A stretch of 25,236 bases of DNA, taken from assembly GCA_045644725.1 (NCBI GenBank), contig JAZRHK010000035.1:1-25236 (forward strand), read 5' to 3'. The translations under genes were made by a program, and so were the position numbers. The stretch comes from CAAGNP01 sp045644725. GTDB taxonomy: Bacteria; Bacteroidota; Bacteroidia; Bacteroidales; UBA932. This document shows, piece by piece, positions 1 through 7,756 of this stretch; the stretch's first letter is position 1; the number at the start of each line of letters is the position of its first letter. Under the pieces are notes generated by a model. That model saw only the letters and a list, made by a program, of their open reading frames with translations, did not search any database and had not been told where the DNA came from.

Positions 1-660
1 TTAATTGTACTTTTAATGGCATCCTTATTTGGATGGCACACAGCATCAGCTCAGACTTCAGCTGATTTTAATGTGGACTCTTTGGAATATATACTTCCAG
101 ACTTTAGTATTGGAACAGTATACTTCCATAACGGGGACAGATCCCAGGCTCTGCTAAACATTAACACCTTTGACAACGCCATCAGATTCATTGACCAAAA
201 CAAGGATACTCTTATTGTCAAAAACGAAGATGAAGTAAAGGCGGTGTATGTAAAAAACAGATACTTCGCCAAGTGGCAGAGAAGATATGTTGAATTGGTT
301 AACCCTACCAATGATACTTCTATTGGGATTATGCGCTATATAAATGCCATAAGAAAAGCAAATGTAGGTGCATATGGCATGGCATCCGAGACATCCAGTG
401 TTTCAAATATCTCACATATGAACGATGTGACTGGTTCTACCTACAAACTGAAAAACAAGGCTGCCTACGACCTCACCTATCATGAGGACTACTGCATCTG
501 CAAGGGGTCCAAGATATATTTGGCCAACACTAAAGGATTCCAGAAAATATATCCCAAACTGAAAGCGCAAATACCAGTTTTCGTTAAAGAGAACAATATT
601 GATTTCAAAGATTTGGAGAGTATCAAAAAACTCTACAAATTCTGCATCAGTAATCAATAA
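1..660 (+). CDS. Secreted protein of unknown function, 5' end outside the window
   Basis: The frame is open to the first base. Codons 1-15 read L-I-V-L-L before the first in-window ATG (16-18), continuing the hydrophobic run into MASLFGWHTASA then QTSA. This is the core and cleavage region of a signal peptide, so the true start lies a few codons upstream of the window and the ATG at 16 is probably internal. The mature part (about 200 residues) has an early stretch of the type 'YFHNGD..ALLNINTFDNAIRFID', which resembles small secreted Bacteroidetes proteins that I know only as uncharacterised. The C-terminal part is lysine-rich and ends in KFCISNQ. No catalytic motif is visible. Its 3' end overlaps folK tail to tail by 7 bp. 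It is probably periplasmic or surface exposed; I assign no function. Confidence 0.8.
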   Translation, partial: LIVLLMASLFGWHTASAQTSADFNVDSLEYILPDFSIGTVYFHNGDRSQALLNINTFDNAIRFIDQNKDTLIVKNEDEVKAVYVKNRYFAKWQRRYVELVNPTNDTSIGIMRYINAIRKANVGAYGMASETSSVSNISHMNDVTGSTYKLKNKAAYDLTYHEDYCICKGSKIYLANTKGFQKIYPKLKAQIPVFVKENNIDFKDLESIKKLYKFCISNQ

Positions 661-1097
661 TCAGTAAATATCTCCCTTAATGGGATTAGTGCAAATTCCC
701 TCTCCTGAAGCCTCGGGTGAGGGATTTGTAATTCAGGGAGGTCAACAGTCTTGTTTCCATAGAGGAGAATGTCTATATCGATGATCCTGGATTTATAGAT
801 CCTGTTACCGTCAGTATCAAACTGAGGCTCCTCAATAGGTCTCCCCATTTTGGACTCCACATGTTTGCATATTTTCAGAAGATCTGTAGGGGATACAGAT
901 GTCTTGAAGGATATCGCCTGATTTAAAAAGGTCTCCTCAGCAACAAATCCGACAGCTTCAGACTCATGTATGGATGACTCATTCACTTCCGATCCTAAGA
1001 ATGGAGCCAATTCATTTATAAGAAGAGCAATGGCAGTCTGCAGATTGCGCTCCTTATTGCCCATATTGGTTCCAAGAAGAAGATATACCCTTTCCAT
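654..1097 (-). CDS. folK: 2-amino-4-hydroxy-6-hydroxymethyldihydropteridine diphosphokinase
   Basis: This enzyme transfers pyrophosphate from ATP to 6-hydroxymethyl-7,8-dihydropterin, the step before dihydropteroate synthase in folate biosynthesis; it is cytosolic. The 147-residue protein has the HPPK layout: N-terminal LLLGTNMGNKERNL, a central FLNQAISFKT, and the signature SRIIDIDILLYG, whose two aspartates bind the catalytic Mg ions. The substrate-binding tail IPHPRLQEREFALIPL follows. Length is normal for a monofunctional HPPK. The ATG overlaps the stop of the upstream MIP18-family gene by one base (TAATG), indicating translational coupling. It is the last gene of the sufS-sufE-MIP18-folK operon, and its stop lies inside the tail of the convergent gene at the window's left end. 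Confidence 0.96.
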   Translation of the reverse strand: MERVYLLLGTNMGNKERNLQTAIALLINELAPFLGSEVNESSIHESEAVGFVAEETFLNQAISFKTSVSPTDLLKICKHVESKMGRPIEEPQFDTDGNRIYKSRIIDIDILLYGNKTVDLPELQIPHPRLQEREFALIPLREIFTDY

Positions 1098-1408
1098 TAT
1101 AGAAAACCCAATTCAAGAAGAGCCTCTTCAGACATTCTGCTTTTGTCCCAAGCCGGCTCGAAAACCAATTCAATAGATACGTTTGTCACCCCCGGAGTAT
1201 CAGCAACAGCCTCATGGACATCCTCCACAAGCTGGTCTGCCATCGGGCAATTTGGGGCAGTGAGTGTCATCTTTATCTTCACCTCACCTTCATCATTGAC
1301 GTCCAATTCATAAACAAGGCCCAAGTCGTAGATGTTTACCGGGATTTCAGGGTCATAAACCTGCTTTAGAGCCCTTACTATATCTTTCTCCAATCTATTC
1401 TTGTCCAT
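1097..1408 (-). CDS. MIP18/DUF59-family Fe-S cluster assembly protein (SufT-like)
   Basis: A 103-residue single-domain protein of the MIP18 (DUF59) family. It carries the hallmark YDPEIPVNIYDLGLVY near residues 18-33 and TAPNCPMAD, whose single cysteine is the conserved reactive residue of the family. The C-terminal EPAWDKSRMSEEA is typical of the SUF-associated branch. Family members help mature or transfer Fe-S clusters; the exact step is not settled. It starts 3 bp after the sufE stop and overlaps folK by one base, so it is co-transcribed with sufS and sufE, supporting a role in the same pathway. PaaD, a relative in phenylacetate degradation, is excluded by context. Confidence 0.9.
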   Translation of the reverse strand: MDKNRLEKDIVRALKQVYDPEIPVNIYDLGLVYELDVNDEGEVKIKMTLTAPNCPMADQLVEDVHEAVADTPGVTNVSIELVFEPAWDKSRMSEEALLELGFL

Positions 1409-1411
1409 AAT

Positions 1412-1837
1412 CTATTTCACACTATATGCTATCGCGTAATTTTGTATCTGTTGAATCATGGAAACCAATCCGTTAGCTCGTGTTGGTGAAAGATTCTCCT
1501 TAAGTCCTATCTTCTCCACAAAACTGAAATCGGATAAGAGAATTTCATCAGGTGTGCGGCCATTAAAGACCCTGACAAGCAGAGATATGATCCCTTTGGT
1601 AATAATGGCGTCACTGTCAGCAGCAAAGTATATCCTGCCATCTTTGTAATCAGAGCTTAGCCATACCCTTGATTGACATCCTTTGATAAGATTTGCCTCT
1701 GTCTTCTGAGTCTCCTCTATCATAGGGACACTCTTGCCAAGCTCGATAATGTATTCGTACTTGTCCATCCAGTCCTCAAAGACTGAGAACTCTTCGATAA
1801 TCCCGTTCTCCACCTCAATAATTGGTCTGCTTTCCAT
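1412..1837 (-). CDS. sufE: Cysteine desulfurase activator SufE
   Basis: SufE accepts persulfide sulfur from SufS and passes it to the Fe-S scaffold. The 141-residue protein shows the family core: WMDKYEYIIELGK (about residues 23-35), then LIKGCQSRVWL, where Cys54 is the sulfur-accepting cysteine. LVRVFNGRTPDEI and the C-terminal LSPTRANGLVSMI complete the fold. Length matches E. coli SufE. The ATG at 1835-1837 lies 6 bp after the sufS stop. The gene ends in TAG, one of several genes here using that stop normally. The sufBCD scaffold genes are not in the window. Confidence 0.96.
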   Translation of the reverse strand: MESRPIIEVENGIIEEFSVFEDWMDKYEYIIELGKSVPMIEETQKTEANLIKGCQSRVWLSSDYKDGRIYFAADSDAIITKGIISLLVRVFNGRTPDEILLSDFSFVEKIGLKENLSPTRANGLVSMIQQIQNYAIAYSVK

Positions 1838-1843
1838 AAAATT

Positions 1844-3061
1844 CTATCTTAACATGTTTACTGCTCTATTAAGAGCTGCAATAAATACCTTACATTCCTC
1901 CAAAGTATTGTATGGTGCAAGAGAGGCCCTTAGCATGCCACTTTGCCCATACCTGGCCATAAGTGGTTCAGCGCACATCATACCGGAGCGGACAGCCACA
2001 CCCATCTTATCCATAAGTATAGCCAGATCCTCATGATGTGCCCCCTCTATAGAGAAGGAAAAAACAGGAATTTTGTTCTGGCCTTCACCATATAGCCTCA
2101 ATCCATCTATAGCCTTCAAGTTATGATACAAATAATCAATCTTTTCTCTCTCTTCCTCAATATAGTTATCACTCATTAACTCCTTTGCAAATTCAAGTGC
2201 CGGAGATAAAGTGGCACCACCTATGAAGTTAGGCGTTCCTGCCTCAAACTTTAGTGGAAGTGGTGCATATGTGGTCTTGGCAAAGGTAACAGTATCCACC
2301 ATATCGCCTCCACCCATCCAAGGTGGCATCTTTTCCAGAAGATGCTCCTTACCATAGAGGACACCTATACCGGTAGCTGCATAAATCTTGTGCCCAGAGA
2401 AGACATAAAAGTCGCAATCCAGCTTCTGAACATCCACCCTCTGGTGGACAATCCCCTGCGCCCCATCGATAAGGACCACTGCCCCTATTGCATGAGCCTT
2501 GCTTATCAGCTCCTCCACAGGATTCACCAGCCCAAGGACATTTGAAATATGGGTAGCTGAGACTATTTTCACCCTCTCATCAAGCAGCCCATCGAGAAGA
2601 TCCATCCTCCATTGCCCCTTCTCATCCACAGGGAGAACCCTCAATTCAGCCCCCTTCCTCTCACAAAGGAGCTGCCAGGGGACAATATTTGAGTGGTGTT
2701 CACATTCAGATACCAGGACCACATCCCCCTTTGAGAGAAAACGCTCTCCGTAAGTATTTGCTACAAGGTTTATTGATGCAGTGGTCCCCGAAGTCATAAC
2801 GACCTCTCCCCTCCTAGATGCATTAATATATTGCCTTACGGCCTCCCTACCACCTTCATACAGATCTGTTGCCTCTGCACTGAGTCTGTGCACTGCACGA
2901 TGGATATTGGCATTTATGCCTGCATTCATCCTTTGGATCAACTCAAGCACAGAACGAGGCTTCTGGGCAGTAGCGGCATTGTCAAAATAGACAAGCTGCT
3001 TGCCGTATACTTTCTGCTCTAATGCGGGGAACTCCCCCCTTATTTGGGATAAATCTCTCAT
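1844..3061 (-). CDS. sufS: Cysteine desulfurase SufS
   Basis: A PLP enzyme that removes sulfur from L-cysteine as a persulfide, feeding SufE and Fe-S assembly. I take the ATG at 3059-3061 (MRDLSQIRGEFPAL), giving 405 residues. A longer frame exists from a TTG at 3127, but those 22 residues match nothing in the family and would cover the divergent promoter region. With this start the PLP lysine in SGHK is Lys225 and the persulfide cysteine in SGMMC is Cys363, essentially the E. coli positions. Other motifs are YFDNAATAQKP, CEHHSNIVPW and DGAQ. It is first in the operon with sufE, the MIP18 gene and folK, and is divergent from ruvA. It ends in TAG. Confidence 0.97.
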   Translation of the reverse strand: MRDLSQIRGEFPALEQKVYGKQLVYFDNAATAQKPRSVLELIQRMNAGINANIHRAVHRLSAEATDLYEGGREAVRQYINASRRGEVVMTSGTTASINLVANTYGERFLSKGDVVLVSECEHHSNIVPWQLLCERKGAELRVLPVDEKGQWRMDLLDGLLDERVKIVSATHISNVLGLVNPVEELISKAHAIGAVVLIDGAQGIVHQRVDVQKLDCDFYVFSGHKIYAATGIGVLYGKEHLLEKMPPWMGGGDMVDTVTFAKTTYAPLPLKFEAGTPNFIGGATLSPALEFAKELMSDNYIEEEREKIDYLYHNLKAIDGLRLYGEGQNKIPVFSFSIEGAHHEDLAILMDKMGVAVRSGMMCAEPLMARYGQSGMLRASLAPYNTLEECKVFIAALNRAVNMLR

Positions 3062-3079
3062 TGTTTTCAAATCTGTTGG

Positions 3080-3108
3080 CAAAGATATGCAATTTATCAT
3101 TAAATTTG
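3080..3108. promoter_or_regulatory. Divergent -7 elements between sufS and ruvA
   Basis: The 82-bp gap holds two matches to the Bacteroidetes -7 box TAnnTTTG. TATCTTTG on the minus strand (3087 to 3080) is about 18 bp before sufS. TAAATTTG on the plus strand (3101-3108) is 35 bp before ruvA. The ruvA box has TTG at 3076-3078, 22 bp upstream, slightly over the usual spacing; no good -33 box was found for sufS. The assignment rests on motif matching only. Confidence 0.45.
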
Positions 3109-3143
3109 CTCTGATACTTGACAGCAAAAATCATACACGGAAT

Positions 3144-3737
3144 ATGTACGACTACATTTCAGGAAATATCGTCGAATTGACCCCCGCCGAGATGGTGGTG
3201 GACAATCACGGAATCGGCTATAAAATTCTCATCTCTCTGCAGACCTATTCGGCTCTCCAGGGGGCTGACGAAGGGAAAATATACATCTATCACCATAAGC
3301 ACGAGGATGACGAGCTCTTCTACGGCTTTGCAGACAAGGAGGAGAGGAATATCTTCACGCTGCTGGTTTCGGTCTCAGGCATCGGCCCCAATACTGCCAG
3401 AATGATGCTCTCTGCCCTCACTACCGATGAGGTAAGGATAGCTCTTATTTCGGGCGATGTAAACAAGATCAAAAGTGTGAAAGGTATCGGTCTGAAGACA
3501 GCCCAAAGGGCAATTATCGAGCTCAAGGACAAAGTGGGCAAAGAGGGAAGCAGCAGCGCTGCACTCGATCTGGGGACAAGCTTCGGATCCAACAGCCACC
3601 GCGAAGAGGCATATGGTGCACTTATCACTCTTGGCTTCACCAAAGCAGCTGTGGAGAAAGTTTTGAACACAATACTCAAAAAAGAGCCGCTTTGCACATC
3701 GGAAGAAATTATAAAGAAGGCACTGAAACTTCTATAA
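3144..3737 (+). CDS. ruvA: Holliday junction branch migration complex subunit RuvA
   Basis: RuvA binds Holliday junctions as a tetramer and loads the RuvB motor. The start is the ATG at 3144 (MYDYISGNIVEL), giving 197 residues, normal for RuvA. A longer frame from a TTG at 3000 would overlap sufS and adds nonhomologous residues. Domain I is an OB fold (YISGNIVELTPAEMVVDNHGIGYKI). Domain II has two helix-hairpin-helix motifs, SVSGIGPNTA and VKGIGLKTAQ, which contact junction DNA. After a serine-rich linker, domain III (EEAYGALITLGFTKAAVEKVL) is the RuvB-binding module. All domains look intact, in contrast to the interrupted ruvB at the right end of the window. Confidence 0.97.
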   Translation: MYDYISGNIVELTPAEMVVDNHGIGYKILISLQTYSALQGADEGKIYIYHHKHEDDELFYGFADKEERNIFTLLVSVSGIGPNTARMMLSALTTDEVRIALISGDVNKIKSVKGIGLKTAQRAIIELKDKVGKEGSSSAALDLGTSFGSNSHREEAYGALITLGFTKAAVEKVLNTILKKEPLCTSEEIIKKALKLL

Positions 3738-3753
3738 TTGAGAAAAATATTAT

Positions 3754-3761
3754 TACATTTG
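3754..3761 (+). promoter_or_regulatory. Probable -7 element for gcvH
   Basis: TACATTTG is an exact match to TAnnTTTG and lies 41 bp before the gcvH ATG in the 65-bp gap after ruvA. No well-spaced TTTG -33 box was seen. The leader is A-rich and lacks a Shine-Dalgarno sequence, as is usual for highly expressed Bacteroidetes genes. Confidence 0.5.
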
Positions 3762-3802
3762 TCAAAATAAACGAATAAACAACAAACTAAAAGAAAATCA
3801 AT

Positions 3803-4177
3803 ATGAACACTCCAGCAAATCTAAAGTATTCTAAAGAACACGAATGGGTAAGAGTAGAAGGTGATGTAGCGGTAATCGGTATTACTGACTTCGCTCAGGA
3901 CCAACTTGGTGATATCGTTTTCGTTGACATCCAAACTGAAGGTGAAACTCTTGCAAAAGACGAGATTTTCGGTGCTATCGAAGCTGTTAAAACTGTAGCT
4001 GACGCATTCATGCCTGTAAGTGGTGAAGTTATCGAAGTTAACCCTGAACTTGAGGGTGCTCCTGAGTCAGTAAACAAAGATCCATACGGCGCAGGCTGGA
4101 TGATCAAAGTTAAAATGTCTAATCCTGCAGAGGTTGAAGAACTTCTTTCTGCTGAGGACTATAACGCTATCTGCTAA
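3803..4177 (+). CDS. gcvH: Glycine cleavage system H protein
   Basis: A small lipoyl-bearing shuttle that carries the aminomethyl group between the P, T and L proteins of the glycine cleavage system. The 124-residue protein opens with KYSKEHEWVRVEGDVAVIGITDFAQ and carries the lipoylation motif IEAVKTVADAFMPVSGEV, with Lys63 the modified residue; the YGAGWMIKVK tail is standard. Codons are biased toward GTT, GCT, GAA and CTT compared with ruvA and sufS, suggesting strong expression. It has its own likely promoter and a terminator 20 bp after the stop, so it appears monocistronic. gcvT and gcvP are not nearby. An H-like protein used only for lipoate relay is possible but less likely. Confidence 0.97.
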   Translation: MNTPANLKYSKEHEWVRVEGDVAVIGITDFAQDQLGDIVFVDIQTEGETLAKDEIFGAIEAVKTVADAFMPVSGEVIEVNPELEGAPESVNKDPYGAGWMIKVKMSNPAEVEELLSAEDYNAIC

Positions 4178-4197
4178 TAAGAACAGCATATCAATAG

Positions 4198-4230
4198 AAG
4201 AGGACGACCCTATGGCCGTCCTCTTTTTTT
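4198..4230 (+). terminator. Rho-independent terminator after gcvH
   Basis: A perfect 9-bp stem (4198-4206 with 4217-4225, arm AAGAGGACG) with a 10-nt loop, followed by a T run to 4230. The A residues before the stem are too few for strong function on the minus strand, where the convergent DUF4136 gene ends at 4246. Confidence 0.9.
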
Positions 4231-4245
4231 AACATTAAGCTGATA

Positions 4246-4827
4246 TCATTTCTTATCCTTTGGCAAGACAGGATATCTCGAGAAGAGGACCTCTGTAGCC
4301 TGATCAAGCTCAGAAAGATCCTTTACATTCACACCGCCATCTTCTGCCAGAGAGCTCACTTGTGCACAGAAAACATGAATCTTCTTTCTTGCATCCACAA
4401 TATCAACCATCAGGACACCCTCCTTGGATATTCCCGATATAATCTGGGCATTTGAGTAATAATTATCCAGATATGCCCCCCTTGGGCTGAAATATCTGTA
4501 ACCGAAATCACTTCCTGGAGGGATGAGGTCTTTAGTCTGTATAACCTGCTTGACAGACATCGCCACATAGACGATCATATCCGGATTTGTGGAAACAGAT
4601 ATATATCCCCTCCTGTATAGCTGGTCAGAAATGGACCTGTAAATAAGCTTGACATCATCCATACTCAGATATGAAGGTATAGTAGAGCCATCTGCAGGCT
4701 CTATCATAAAGGTTTTATATGATGCCATATCGGCATTGTTCAGCACTTTACTTTGTTCAAGTGTGAAGGTTCCGCACGAGGATAACATTATCACTGCTGC
4801 AGTCACCAAAATAACTAATCTTTTCAT
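4246..4827 (-). CDS. DUF4136-family outer-envelope lipoprotein
   Basis: The 193-residue protein begins MKRLVILVTAAVIML and has the lipobox LSSC, with Cys18 the predicted lipidation site, so it is a lipoprotein. The mature part starts with a Thr/Asn-rich stretch, then SYKTFMIEPADG and IYRSISDQLYRRGYISVSTNPDMIVYVAM, the pattern of DUF4136 proteins: a conserved 'ykTF' strand and a helix before 'G(F/Y)......PDl.V'. The family's role is unknown; members are common in Bacteroidetes and Proteobacteria envelopes. It is a single gene facing the gcvH terminator and divergent from the threonine aldolase gene. Confidence 0.85.
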   Translation of the reverse strand: MKRLVILVTAAVIMLSSCGTFTLEQSKVLNNADMASYKTFMIEPADGSTIPSYLSMDDVKLIYRSISDQLYRRGYISVSTNPDMIVYVAMSVKQVIQTKDLIPPGSDFGYRYFSPRGAYLDNYYSNAQIISGISKEGVLMVDIVDARKKIHVFCAQVSSLAEDGGVNVKDLSELDQATEVLFSRYPVLPKDKK

Positions 4828-4931
4828 CTCAATCGTTTTTAGTCTTACGACTTGTATTGAAAAGATTATTACAAACTGTATTCCATATTATTCCAAATTT
4901 CTCCTATAGAAGAGAGTTCGGAATATTTTAT

Positions 4932-4939
4932 TAAATTTG
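4932..4939 (+). promoter_or_regulatory. Probable -7 element for the threonine aldolase operon
   Basis: TAAATTTG is an exact TAnnTTTG match, 16 bp before the ATG at 4956, implying a very short leader. No TTTG at the expected -33 distance was seen in the 128-bp gap shared with the divergent DUF4136 gene. Confidence 0.5.
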
Positions 4940-4955
4940 TCCAAAACTTATTACC

Positions 4956-5978
4956 ATGAAACACAGTTTTGGAAGTGACAACCATTCAGGAGTGCATCCT
5001 GAAATTATGGAGGCCATAGTTAAGGCCAACAGTGATTTTGCAGTAGCATATGGTGATGATGAATATTCGCAAAAGGTTCTCAGGGGGGTCGAAGAGCTTC
5101 TTGGCGGTGATTGCGAAGCTATGTTTGTAGTAAACGGCACAGGTGCAAACATCCTTTCATTGTCAAATCTGGCACACAGCTCCGACGCAGTTCTTTGCCC
5201 CGCCACTGCACATATAAACTGCGACGAATGCGGTGCTCCTGAAAAAATAATTGGGTGCAAACTCATCCCTCTTGAGCACACAGATGGAAAAGTTTACCCA
5301 GAAACAGTGAAAAAATATCTGCATGGATTCGGCGAGCAACACCACTCTCAGCCTAATGTGCTATCTATTTCCCAACCCACAGAGTTGGGAACACTTTACA
5401 CCGTAGAAGAGATAAAAGCACTTGCAAACCTTATGCACAGCGTAGGTGGGTATCTTCATATTGACGGATCGCGAGTATCAAATGCCGCAGCAGCATTGAA
5501 CATCCCGGTAAAAGCTTTCACAGCCGATGCTGGCGCTGACGCACTCTCATTTGGTGGAACCAAAAACGGACTACTGATGGGAGAAATCGTTGTTCTATTT
5601 AAGCGTACATCCAACAACAGGGCTCTCTTCCTCAGAAAACAGATGACACAGCTTTACTCCAAAGCAAGATTCATGGCGGCACAATTTGAAAGATATTTCA
5701 AGGACGAAATGTATCTGGAACTGGCTCGCCATTCTAATCAAATGGCTAAATACCTGGAATCAAAACTAATGGAGATTCCGCAAATTAAAATATCACGTCC
5801 TGTCGACACAAATGCAGTATTTGCGTATATAAGTAAGGAACTATACGAGAAACTGTCTGCAAAACACATGTTCTACATATGGGACGAGGAGACAATGGAG
5901 GTAAGATGGATGTGCTCATTTGACACCCATAAAGAGAACATTGATGAATTCATAGAAGACATAAAAAAAAGCATATAA
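4956..5978 (+). CDS. Low-specificity L-threonine aldolase-type PLP enzyme
   Basis: A fold-type I PLP enzyme of the beta-eliminating lyase family (PF01212), expected to cleave L-threonine or L-allo-threonine to glycine and acetaldehyde. The 340-residue protein shows FGSDNHSGVHPEIMEAI at the N-terminus (typical 'DN.aG.hPeil.Al'), the YGDDEY segment, FVVNGTGANILSL, HIDGSRVSNAA (the Asp that pairs with the PLP nitrogen) and LSFGGTKNGLL with PLP lysine Lys203. Length is normal. The next gene, an acyl-CoA ligase, starts one base after the stop, so the two are co-transcribed. The glycine produced links loosely to gcvH upstream, but they are not one operon. Substrate stereochemistry cannot be told from sequence. 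Confidence 0.9.
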   Translation: MKHSFGSDNHSGVHPEIMEAIVKANSDFAVAYGDDEYSQKVLRGVEELLGGDCEAMFVVNGTGANILSLSNLAHSSDAVLCPATAHINCDECGAPEKIIGCKLIPLEHTDGKVYPETVKKYLHGFGEQHHSQPNVLSISQPTELGTLYTVEEIKALANLMHSVGGYLHIDGSRVSNAAAALNIPVKAFTADAGADALSFGGTKNGLLMGEIVVLFKRTSNNRALFLRKQMTQLYSKARFMAAQFERYFKDEMYLELARHSNQMAKYLESKLMEIPQIKISRPVDTNAVFAYISKELYEKLSAKHMFYIWDEETMEVRWMCSFDTHKENIDEFIEDIKKSI

Positions 5979-5979
5979 G

Positions 5980-7755
5980 ATGGAAATAAACGTTACTAGG
6001 ACATTTGATCTATTGGATCGCCTCCAGGCCAACCACCCGGAAAAAGAGGATATCCTCAGCAGAAGTCAAGGAGGAAACTGGGGCAAAGTTAGCGTTAAAG
6101 AATATGTAAAACATTCATATCTAATGGCTTATGCTCTTTTATCCCTCGGATACAAAAGAGAAGACAAAGCTATTACTATCTGCAACAACAGACCAGAGTG
6201 GAACTTTGTAGACATGGGTCTCAACCTGGCAGGAATGGTGCATATCCCTGTGTACCCTACATTGAGCGAAGAAGAATATCTACACATCTTCAACCACAGC
6301 GATGCCAAGATAATCTTCATAGGAAATCCTCAGCTATATAAAAAAATATCTCCTATCGTAGCCAAGATGGAGAGACCGGCGAAGATATACATGATGGACA
6401 ATAGCGAGACAGTTGATTGTCTATCAGGACTTTATAAGATTGGCAATGAGAATGGTGAGAAATATAAAGATGAAGTAGAAAAGATAAAAGCCAGCATATC
6501 AAAAGACGATTTGGCTACTATCATATACACCTCTGGCACAACTGGTATCCCTAAGGGGGTAATGCTCTCACATTGGAATCTTATGTTCAATGCCATAGCC
6601 CATGCCAAGAAACAGCCAGTCACTTCTTCACAAAAAATGGTAAGCTTCCTCCCTTTGTGCCATATATACGAAAGGAGCATGAATTATGAGTACCAATACA
6701 TAGGCATTAGCATTTATTACGCTGAATCAATAAGTACCATCCAAAGGGATTTGGCAGGATGCCATGCAGATGGATTCTGCTCAGTTCCGAGGGTACTTGA
6801 GATGATGTATTTCAAATTCGAAGCAGCCGGTAAAAACCTGACAGGTATATCAAGAAAAATTTACAACAGAGCTTGGATATTTGCCAACAACTTCGACTAC
6901 TATAATAAAAACAGATTCTATCTTCTCAAGCGGGAAATCTATGACAAATTAGTTTTCAGCAAATGGAGAGAGGCACTTGGTGGTCACGAAATGACAGTAG
7001 TGTCAGGTGGCTCATCTATACAAGGGAAAATAGTAAGACTTTTCAATGCTGCCAAAATCGGAATCTATGAAGGATATGGCATGACAGAGACCTCACCTGT
7101 TATAGCTGTAAATAACCCCATAGAAAGGATTAACGTAATTGGCACAGTAGGAACCCCACTTGAGGGGACAGAACTAAAAATAGCTGAAGATGGAGAGATC
7201 CTCACCAAGGGGCCACATGTAATGCAAGGGTACTACAAAGATCCCGAACAAACAAAAGAGATAATAGATGAAGATGGCTTTCTGCATACAGGGGATATAG
7301 GGACAATGATTGATGGAAAATACCTTAAGATAACTGACAGAAAGAAGGAGATATTCAAACTCTCCCTAGGCAAATATGTAGCACCTCAAGTTATAGAAAC
7401 AAAACTGAAAGAGTCATCGTATATAGAAAACTGTATAGTAATAGGTGAAAACGAAAAGTTTGCATCTGCACTAATTATCCCTGATATGTCCCGACTTCAC
7501 TTCTGGGCTGCAAAACATAAAGTAACCTATGCAGACAATCAGGAATTGGCCCAACATCCTAAAGTTATTGCCAAAATACACAAAGAGGTGGAGTTGGTCA
7601 ATGAGACTTTAGCCCCACACGAGAAAATAAAGAGGGAAAGGGTGGTTCTTACGGAGTGGACACCAGTAAATGGATTACTCTCTCCTACCCTAAAATTAAA
7701 GAGAGCTAAAATTCACGCAAAACACGCAGATATTATCAAAGATATCTACAAATAA
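5980..7755 (+). CDS. Long-chain acyl-CoA synthetase (AMP-forming)
   Basis: A 591-residue member of the ANL adenylate-forming superfamily that activates fatty acids to acyl-CoA through an acyl-AMP intermediate. Visible motifs are the P-loop-like YTSGTTGIPKG (183-193), PLCHIYERS (225-233), the adenine/AMP motif YEGYGMTETSP (363-373), TGDIG (437-441) and DRKKEIFKLSLGKYVAP (453-469). The last motif, with its K-LSxGKYVAP form, points to the long-chain (FAA/ACSL-like) group and not to acetyl-CoA synthetases. No signal peptide is present; it is probably cytosolic or membrane associated. It follows the aldolase gene by one base and ends at a strong hairpin. Chain length preference is not readable from sequence. 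Confidence 0.92.
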   Translation: MEINVTRTFDLLDRLQANHPEKEDILSRSQGGNWGKVSVKEYVKHSYLMAYALLSLGYKREDKAITICNNRPEWNFVDMGLNLAGMVHIPVYPTLSEEEYLHIFNHSDAKIIFIGNPQLYKKISPIVAKMERPAKIYMMDNSETVDCLSGLYKIGNENGEKYKDEVEKIKASISKDDLATIIYTSGTTGIPKGVMLSHWNLMFNAIAHAKKQPVTSSQKMVSFLPLCHIYERSMNYEYQYIGISIYYAESISTIQRDLAGCHADGFCSVPRVLEMMYFKFEAAGKNLTGISRKIYNRAWIFANNFDYYNKNRFYLLKREIYDKLVFSKWREALGGHEMTVVSGGSSIQGKIVRLFNAAKIGIYEGYGMTETSPVIAVNNPIERINVIGTVGTPLEGTELKIAEDGEILTKGPHVMQGYYKDPEQTKEIIDEDGFLHTGDIGTMIDGKYLKITDRKKEIFKLSLGKYVAPQVIETKLKESSYIENCIVIGENEKFASALIIPDMSRLHFWAAKHKVTYADNQELAQHPKVIAKIHKEVELVNETLAPHEKIKRERVVLTEWTPVNGLLSPTLKLKRAKIHAKHADIIKDIYK

Positions 7756-7756
7756 T

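Noticed and set aside
689..730. Imperfect inverted repeat near the folK/left-gene convergence as a terminator
   Set aside because: It has a bulge, no T run, and encodes the conserved PHPRLQEREFALIP of FolK.
3738..3802. Glycine riboswitch upstream of gcvH
   Set aside because: The gap is only 65 bp and AT-rich, too short for a glycine aptamer, with no conserved core seen.
5372..5394. 8-bp inverted repeat with 7-nt spacer in the threonine aldolase gene
   Set aside because: It is short, lies in the middle of a conserved coding region and has no T run; expected by chance in a window of this size.
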